Positions 7,401-10,301 of a stretch of 10,301 bases of DNA are shown here, in pieces (positions within the stretch are counted from its first letter, which is position 1; every line of letters starts with the position of its first letter). Location of the stretch: positions 1 to 10,301 of the forward strand of contig CAJUFO010000107.1 in assembly GCA_910585615.1 (NCBI GenBank). Direction: 5' to 3'. The position numbers were made by a program, and so were the translations under genes. This DNA comes from an uncultured Acetatifactor sp. GTDB taxonomy: Bacteria > Bacillota > Clostridia > Lachnospirales > Lachnospiraceae. The notes below the pieces were generated by a model. The model did no database searches and had not been told where the DNA came from. It saw only the letters and a program-made list of their open reading frames with translations.

Positions 7401-8152
7401 ATCTCCTCCTCGCTCTTGACGAAATACTGGCCCCCCTCGTAGCGCAGCCTGTCCTCGTCCGCCAGCTTCTTGTTGGTCTGGAGGCACAGGAGGATGTCGT
7501 GGGAGTCCGCGTCCTTCTCGTAGGTGTAGTGGACATCGTTGGTGGCCACTAAGGGGATGTCCAACTCCTTGCTCATCTTTAAAAGCTCCGTGTTCACCAG
7601 GCGCTGCTGGGGAAGGCCATGGTCCTGGAGCTCCAGGAAGTAATTGCCCTTTCCGAAGCATTCCTCGTATCTGCGGGCCGCCTTTCTGGCCTCCTCCGGC
7701 AGGTTCTTCACGATATTCCGTTGCACTTCCCCCGCCAGGCAGGCGGACAGGGCGATCAGCCCCTCGTGGTAGCGGTTCAGGACTTCCATGTCCACACGGG
7801 GGCGGTAGTAGTAGCCCTCGGTGAAGCCTTTGCTGACGATCTTCATCAGGTTGGCGTAGCCGGTGTTGTTCTCCGCCAGTAAGACGAGATGGTAGTACCT
7901 GTCCTCGCCGCCGGTGGTCTCCTTGTCGAAGCGGGAGTTCGGGGCCACATAGACCTCGCAGCCGATGACGGGGTTGATGCCTGCCTCCCTGGCGGCCCGG
8001 TAGAAGTCGATGACGCCGTACATGACGCCGTGATCCGTGATGGCGGCGCTGTCCATTCCCAGCTCTTTTACACGGGAGACGTATTCTTTGATTTTATTGG
8101 AGCCGTCCAGGAGGGAGTATTCCGTGTGGACGTGAAGGTGTGCGAATGCCAT
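4454..8152 (-). CDS. dnaE: DNA polymerase III alpha subunit (DnaE)
   Basis: A 1232-residue C-family polymerase. Seen in order: an N-terminal PHP domain with metal-ligand residues apparently intact (HLHVH 5-9, TDHG 39-42, Glu66, His88, NDVHY 205-209), unlike E. coli DnaE, so a PHP proofreading activity is possible; the palm with VGPGRGSAAGS (361-371), PDIDIDF (403-409; the Asp cluster supplies two catalytic residues) and KMDFLGLRTL (555-564, third Asp 557); fingers with GVFQLESGGM and YRPGPMDF; a helix-hairpin-helix (AIKGVGQSAIDDI, 835-847); a clamp-binding-like QITLF (918-922); an OB fold (about 998-1078); and a C-terminal domain (about 1157-1232). A glycine-rich linker (1098-1155, 21 Gly of 58) precedes that last domain and makes the protein longer than the usual ~1150-1170 residues. 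AAAGGAGG (8158-8165) sits 5 bases before the start. It begins 19 bases after the upstream gene ends, with no promoter visible between. Such organisms usually also carry PolC, not in this window. Confidence 0.98.
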   Translation of the reverse strand: MAFAHLHVHTEYSLLDGSNKIKEYVSRVKELGMDSAAITDHGVMYGVIDFYRAAREAGINPVIGCEVYVAPNSRFDKETTGGEDRYYHLVLLAENNTGYANLMKIVSKGFTEGYYYRPRVDMEVLNRYHEGLIALSACLAGEVQRNIVKNLPEEARKAARRYEECFGKGNYFLELQDHGLPQQRLVNTELLKMSKELDIPLVATNDVHYTYEKDADSHDILLCLQTNKKLADEDRLRYEGGQYFVKSEEEMKALFPYAWEALENTQRIADRCHVEIEFGVTKLPHFQVPEGYDSWSYLNKLCGDGLAERYGDGAQPAGDTGQTLQERLDYELGVIRRMGYVDYFLIVWDFINYARSNGIPVGPGRGSAAGSIVSYCLKITNIEPIRYNLLFERFLNPERVSMPDIDIDFCYNRRQEVIDYVDRKYGSDKVVQIVTFGTLAAKGVIRDVGRVMDLPYAFVDSIAKMIPAELNITIDKALEKNPELRKAYQEDEQVRHLIDMCKRLEGLPRHTSMHAAGVVICPESADNFVPLSRGSDGSVTTQFTMTTLEELGLLKMDFLGLRTLTVIADAVRFVEETKGERIDIDSIDYNDPLVLAAIGTGKTDGVFQLESGGMRSFMKELRPQNLEDIIAGISLYRPGPMDFIPKYIKGKNNHKDVVYSCPQLEPILAPTYGCIVYQEQVMQIVRDLGGYTLGRSDLVRRAMSKKKQSVMEKERANFIYGNAEEGVPGCVSRGIGEQVASGIFDDMTDFAKYAFNKSHAACYAVVAYQTAWLKYYYPVEFMAALMTSVIDSAKKVSEYTLTCRNMGIELLPPDINQGQSGFSVDGQSIRYALTAIKGVGQSAIDDIVAERKARGPFQNLKEFLERTSDKDVNRRAVENFIKAGALDSLGGTRKQFMSVYVQIMERITKDRKSNLAGQITLFDIADESQKEEFDIRMPDVGEYPKEMVLAFEKEVLGIYLSGHPLESDQELWQKHITNTTGDFALDEETGSARVEDQARVVVGGMIADRSIKYTKNDKVMAFLNLEDLVGNMEIVVFPRDYERYGSMLVEEARVFIKGRASMEEEKDGKLICEQVVSFQEAAQANGAPLFRNRYNESFGSAGFGGGGKNGGYGRQGGGQYGSRPDKQGARQDGSTGAEGAGRDGAGQSGARPQKKVPSGIWIQFPDADNYFAREKELLTAIEDSDGNDDVVIFLKDTRAYKLLPPNRRVSADRALEQRLGGLFGGENVKIRQ

Positions 8153-8171
8153 GTGGGCCTCCTTTGTGTTC

Positions 8172-9749
8172 TTATCGCTTTTCCAGTCTCTCTATCGCGC
8201 AGCTATGGCGCTTGTCGGCATCGTCCCTGTCATAATTTATGCCCACTGCCAATATCTCGCCCGCATATCCTTCCAGCGCCTGGGTGTAATGCCTGTCCTT
8301 TATCTGCTGTATGGCCGCATTGACTGTCTTGTCATATTTCAGCTCTATGACAAGGGCTGGTTTATTTGCAGAGGGCAATGGCAGGAATACTACATCTGCG
8401 TAGCCTTTTCCTGACGGCAGCTCCCTGATGAGCCTGTAGTCTTTCCTGGCGCTGTAATACGCAAGCCCAATGGCGCACGCAAGTGAATTTTCATCATTGT
8501 AGGTCAAAATAGAAGAGGCTTCCGTATGTGCCTGGTCGAGCCCTCTGGCCACGCTGTCCGCATCGCCGTCCAGCGTAGCCTTCAGTAGGTCATCCGATGC
8601 CTTCAATATCCGCATGACCTCCGGCCAGCCGCTGACGCTCATGGCGTTCTCGAACTCTCCCACAATCTCTTTATTGGGGATGAACGCTTCCTCCTTCCCG
8701 GAATCATAAGCCAGGTACCCCAGGTGAATCAGCAGCGTGAGCACGTCATCCTTTGTCCTGAGATTCCGCATGTCGTTCTGGAAGCTCCGTGTGTTGATCC
8801 TGACGCTTCCGCCTCCCAGCATCTGCACGATGTCCGCCCGGAGCCCCTCGAAGTCCATATCCATATAAATTTTCAGCGCCTCGTAGGTTTCCGTCGCCGT
8901 CCAGTAATTGGAAAACTCCCCGCAGCTCATAGCCTCTACCACGGACTTCGGATTGTATACATGCTGATATTTCCTGAATTTATATCCGTCATACCAACTG
9001 CTGGCTTCCGCAAAGTCCATGCCGAAACGCTGGCACAGAGCCTTCACTTCCTCTTCCGTAAAGCCGGTATACTCCTCGAAATTCCTTTGATTCGTCATGG
9101 AGTATTCCCGGAACATGTTCAGGGCCGAATGCAGGCCATACTTTTTTACAGGCAGGATGCCTGTCATATAGGCAAGGGCGACATACTGCTGATCCTTCAG
9201 AAGATTCCGCAGGAAGTCCAGGTATTGCCTCTGCAGCCCTTCCGACTCCTGCCGTTCCCGCATGATACAATCCCACTCATCTATCAGGAATATGAACTGC
9301 TTGTCCGTCTTCACGTAAATTTTACGAAGCGCAGCAGCAAGTCCCATCTCCCGTCCCCGCAGGATTTCCTCATACTCCTCGGACAGTTCTTCCAGCACTT
9401 CCTGTTCCAGGTATTCCATCGCCTTTCCGGGCGCAGCCTCAATCAGGAACTGCTGCATGTTCAGATAAATCACATCATAACGGTTCAGATGCTTGGAAAA
9501 AGATTCCTGCCCTGCTATCTTCAGTCCCGCGAAGAGCTCCCTGGAGTCGCAGCCCCTGCCGTAATAGGCAGCAAGCATTTCAAGCGCCATGGACTTTCCG
9601 AAGCGCCTGGGCCTGCTGACACAGATATATTTTTCTTTTGTGCTAAGCAGCTCATTGGTACATGCAAGCAATCCTGTCTTATCCACATAAATCTCAGACC
9701 GAACCGATTCCCAAAAGCCTCTGTTACCTGGATTCAGATAAATTCCCAT
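8172..9749 (-). CDS. AAA-ATPase-like protein with C-terminal PD-(D/E)XK nuclease domain
   Basis: A 525-residue protein of the family with an N-terminal predicted AAA-ATPase (PF09820 type) and a C-terminal PD-(D/E)XK-superfamily domain (PF08011 type). Visible: the family signature EIYVDKTGLL (19-28); a Walker A variant SRPRRFGKS (45-53) with the first Gly replaced as usual in this family; Walker B IFLIDEWD (153-160); YDGYKF (253-258); and nuclease-like GYADVVF with Asp452, VIELK with Glu469 and Lys471, then Q482 and Y488. Both active sites look intact and the length is full. Function is unknown; the family is expanded in gut Bacteroidetes and Clostridia, and roles in genome conflict or mobile DNA have been suggested rather than shown for most members. 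The start matches the family (MGIYLNPGN), although the ribosome binding site is weak (GCAGGG). It has its own promoter and ends 19 bases before dnaE. GC looks somewhat lower than in dnaE in sampled lines. Confidence 0.88.
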   Translation of the reverse strand: MGIYLNPGNRGFWESVRSEIYVDKTGLLACTNELLSTKEKYICVSRPRRFGKSMALEMLAAYYGRGCDSRELFAGLKIAGQESFSKHLNRYDVIYLNMQQFLIEAAPGKAMEYLEQEVLEELSEEYEEILRGREMGLAAALRKIYVKTDKQFIFLIDEWDCIMRERQESEGLQRQYLDFLRNLLKDQQYVALAYMTGILPVKKYGLHSALNMFREYSMTNQRNFEEYTGFTEEEVKALCQRFGMDFAEASSWYDGYKFRKYQHVYNPKSVVEAMSCGEFSNYWTATETYEALKIYMDMDFEGLRADIVQMLGGGSVRINTRSFQNDMRNLRTKDDVLTLLIHLGYLAYDSGKEEAFIPNKEIVGEFENAMSVSGWPEVMRILKASDDLLKATLDGDADSVARGLDQAHTEASSILTYNDENSLACAIGLAYYSARKDYRLIRELPSGKGYADVVFLPLPSANKPALVIELKYDKTVNAAIQQIKDRHYTQALEGYAGEILAVGINYDRDDADKRHSCAIERLEKR

Positions 9750-9806
9750 AAGCCCTGCTTTCGCCTTTCATTGATTTGCTGTTGCGTCCCCTTTTCCAAT
9801 GAGACC

Positions 9807-9835
9807 ATTCTAACATAAAAGCGGCGTCAATTCAA
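9807..9835 (-). promoter_or_regulatory. promoter for the AAA/nuclease gene (and probably dnaE)
   Basis: On the minus strand TTGAAT (9830-9835) and TAGAAT (9807-9812) are 17 bases apart, and the -10 box is preceded by TG-T, giving an extended -10. The leader would be about 50 bases. Since no promoter or terminator is evident between this gene and dnaE, the same promoter may feed dnaE. Confidence 0.65.
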
Positions 9836-10121
9836 TTGGGACTTAAACTGCCAAAATCATCCCATTCCTCCCGGCCTTTTCCGGTTCATTGCATTCCGCT
9901 TATGAGATAATCACGACATATTCCGTTTCCGTCACCTGAATTTTGTTTCCATAATGTATACTGCGCACCAGTTAAATTTGCAGCGCAACCCGACTGCAGA
10001 CCCCCACTAAAGCACTTGGATAGATCAAAAGGCAGATACTTCATAATATGCCATTATTATATCTTTTTTATCTATTCTCCCAAATCTGAAACATCTCTTA
10101 CTTGGATGCAAACTTCCAAAC
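9836..10121. other. non-coding gap between metK terminator and AAA-gene promoter
   Basis: The gap from the metK stop to the AAA gene is 421 bases; this middle part holds no convincing gene. On the minus strand TATAAT (10056-10061) with TTGGGA (10078-10083), 16 bases apart, is promoter-like. It points at a 52-codon open frame (9886-10044) that lacks a ribosome binding site. TATACTGC (9957-9964) is shared with the ends of the repeat at 3228-3329, but no second inverted end is visible. An AT-rich dyad ATAATA/TATTAT lies near 10044-10061. Confidence 0.4.
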
Positions 10122-10164
10122 AAAAACCCTCCAAATCCATCCCACAGATGGCTTGAAGGGTTTT
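10122..10164 (-). terminator. intrinsic terminator of metK
   Basis: On the minus strand AAAACCCTTCAAGCCATC pairs with GATGG plus TTTGGAGGGTTTT, about 18 base pairs with one bulged A and two G-U pairs around a 5-base loop. It ends in a T-rich tail (TTTTTG, from about 10122). It starts 6 bases after the metK stop codon. Confidence 0.85.
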
Positions 10165-10170
10165 GATTGA

Positions 10171-10301
10171 CTACAGATATTTCTTCAGCGCCTCCGCCCT
10201 GTCCGTAGCCTCCCATGGAAGAGACACGTCATCCCGCCCGAAATGACCGTAGGCCGCGGTCTGGCGGTAGATGGGCCTGCGCAGGTCCAGCATCTTGATG
10301 A
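10171..10301 (-). CDS. metK: S-adenosylmethionine synthetase, C-terminal end
   Basis: Only the last 43 codons including the stop lie in the window. The frame reads IKMLDLRRPIYRQTAAYGHF, then GRDDVSLPWE and a short basic end LKKYL. This matches the highly conserved C-terminus of MetK, with its LDLRRPIYxxTAAYGHFGR signature. MetK condenses ATP and methionine to S-adenosylmethionine in the cytoplasm, the methyl donor also used by the methyltransferase encoded further downstream. It ends at a TAG and a strong terminator. Any SAM-riboswitch leader would be outside the window. Confidence 0.95.
   Translation of the reverse strand, partial: IKMLDLRRPIYRQTAAYGHFGRDDVSLPWEATDRAEALKKYL

Noticed and set aside
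5876..7552. 558-codon open frame on the plus strand opposite dnaE
   Set aside because: It lies wholly antisense to the strongly conserved dnaE frame, has composition typical of a reverse-strand shadow (Val, His, Ala, Gly rich), and shows no recognisable domain.
8724..9818. 364-codon plus-strand open frame
   Set aside because: It is antisense to the AAA-ATPase/nuclease gene, whose motifs are clear; no ribosome binding site or family resemblance was seen.
9957..9990. Second copy of the 3228-3329 element
   Set aside because: Only the 8-base TATACTGC is shared; there is no matching inverted end, and the internal dyads are 4-5 bp.
10025..10216. 63-codon minus-strand open frame overlapping the metK end
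   Set aside because: It overlaps the metK coding end out of frame and runs through the terminator hairpin; metK is clearly the real frame.

Overview
The window looks like a chromosomal housekeeping segment of a fairly GC-rich member of the Firmicutes, most likely a Lachnospiraceae-type Clostridia. I infer this from the protein styles (a SleB-type hydrolase with SH3 repeats, an intact-PHP DnaE, an AAA-ATPase-like/PD-(D/E)XK protein of the kind common in gut Clostridia), strong AGGAGG-type ribosome binding sites and sigma-A-like promoters. No rRNA or tRNA is present, so the placement is not firm. Every convincing gene lies on the minus strand, so gene order in the direction of transcription runs from high to low coordinates.

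In that order: the 3' end of metK (S-adenosylmethionine synthetase, 10171-10301) ends at a strong terminator (10122-10164). About 420 bases without a convincing gene follow, ending in a promoter (9807-9835) for an AAA-ATPase-like/PD-(D/E)XK protein (8172-9749). Only 19 bases separate that gene from dnaE (DNA polymerase III alpha, 4454-8152), so the two are probably co-transcribed. pfkA (3342-4316) has its own promoter just past the dnaE stop. Between pfkA and a TrmH/SpoU-family RNA 2'-O-methyltransferase gene (2358-3146) lie an unusual 102-base inverted-repeat element and a terminator-like hairpin.

Next comes a secreted cell-wall hydrolase (1158-2228). It has a very good promoter (2325-2353), a repeat-rich leader and its own terminator (1117-1144). 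Last is an NfeD-SPFH membrane pair (386-994, and 1-331 running off the window) under the promoter 1053-1081. NfeD and SPFH/stomatin-like proteins usually work together in membrane organisation or quality control.

Most of the window is ordinary. The points that merit a second look are: the three-armed repeat between pfkA and the methyltransferase gene, whose arms can pair in mutually exclusive ways; the AAA/nuclease gene wedged directly upstream of the replicative polymerase gene; a 58-residue glycine-rich linker near the DnaE C-terminus; two substitutions at normally conserved phosphofructokinase motif positions; and operator-like repeats around the hydrolase promoter. I found no CRISPR array, insertion sequence with a transposase, phage gene or clearly novel multi-gene system.
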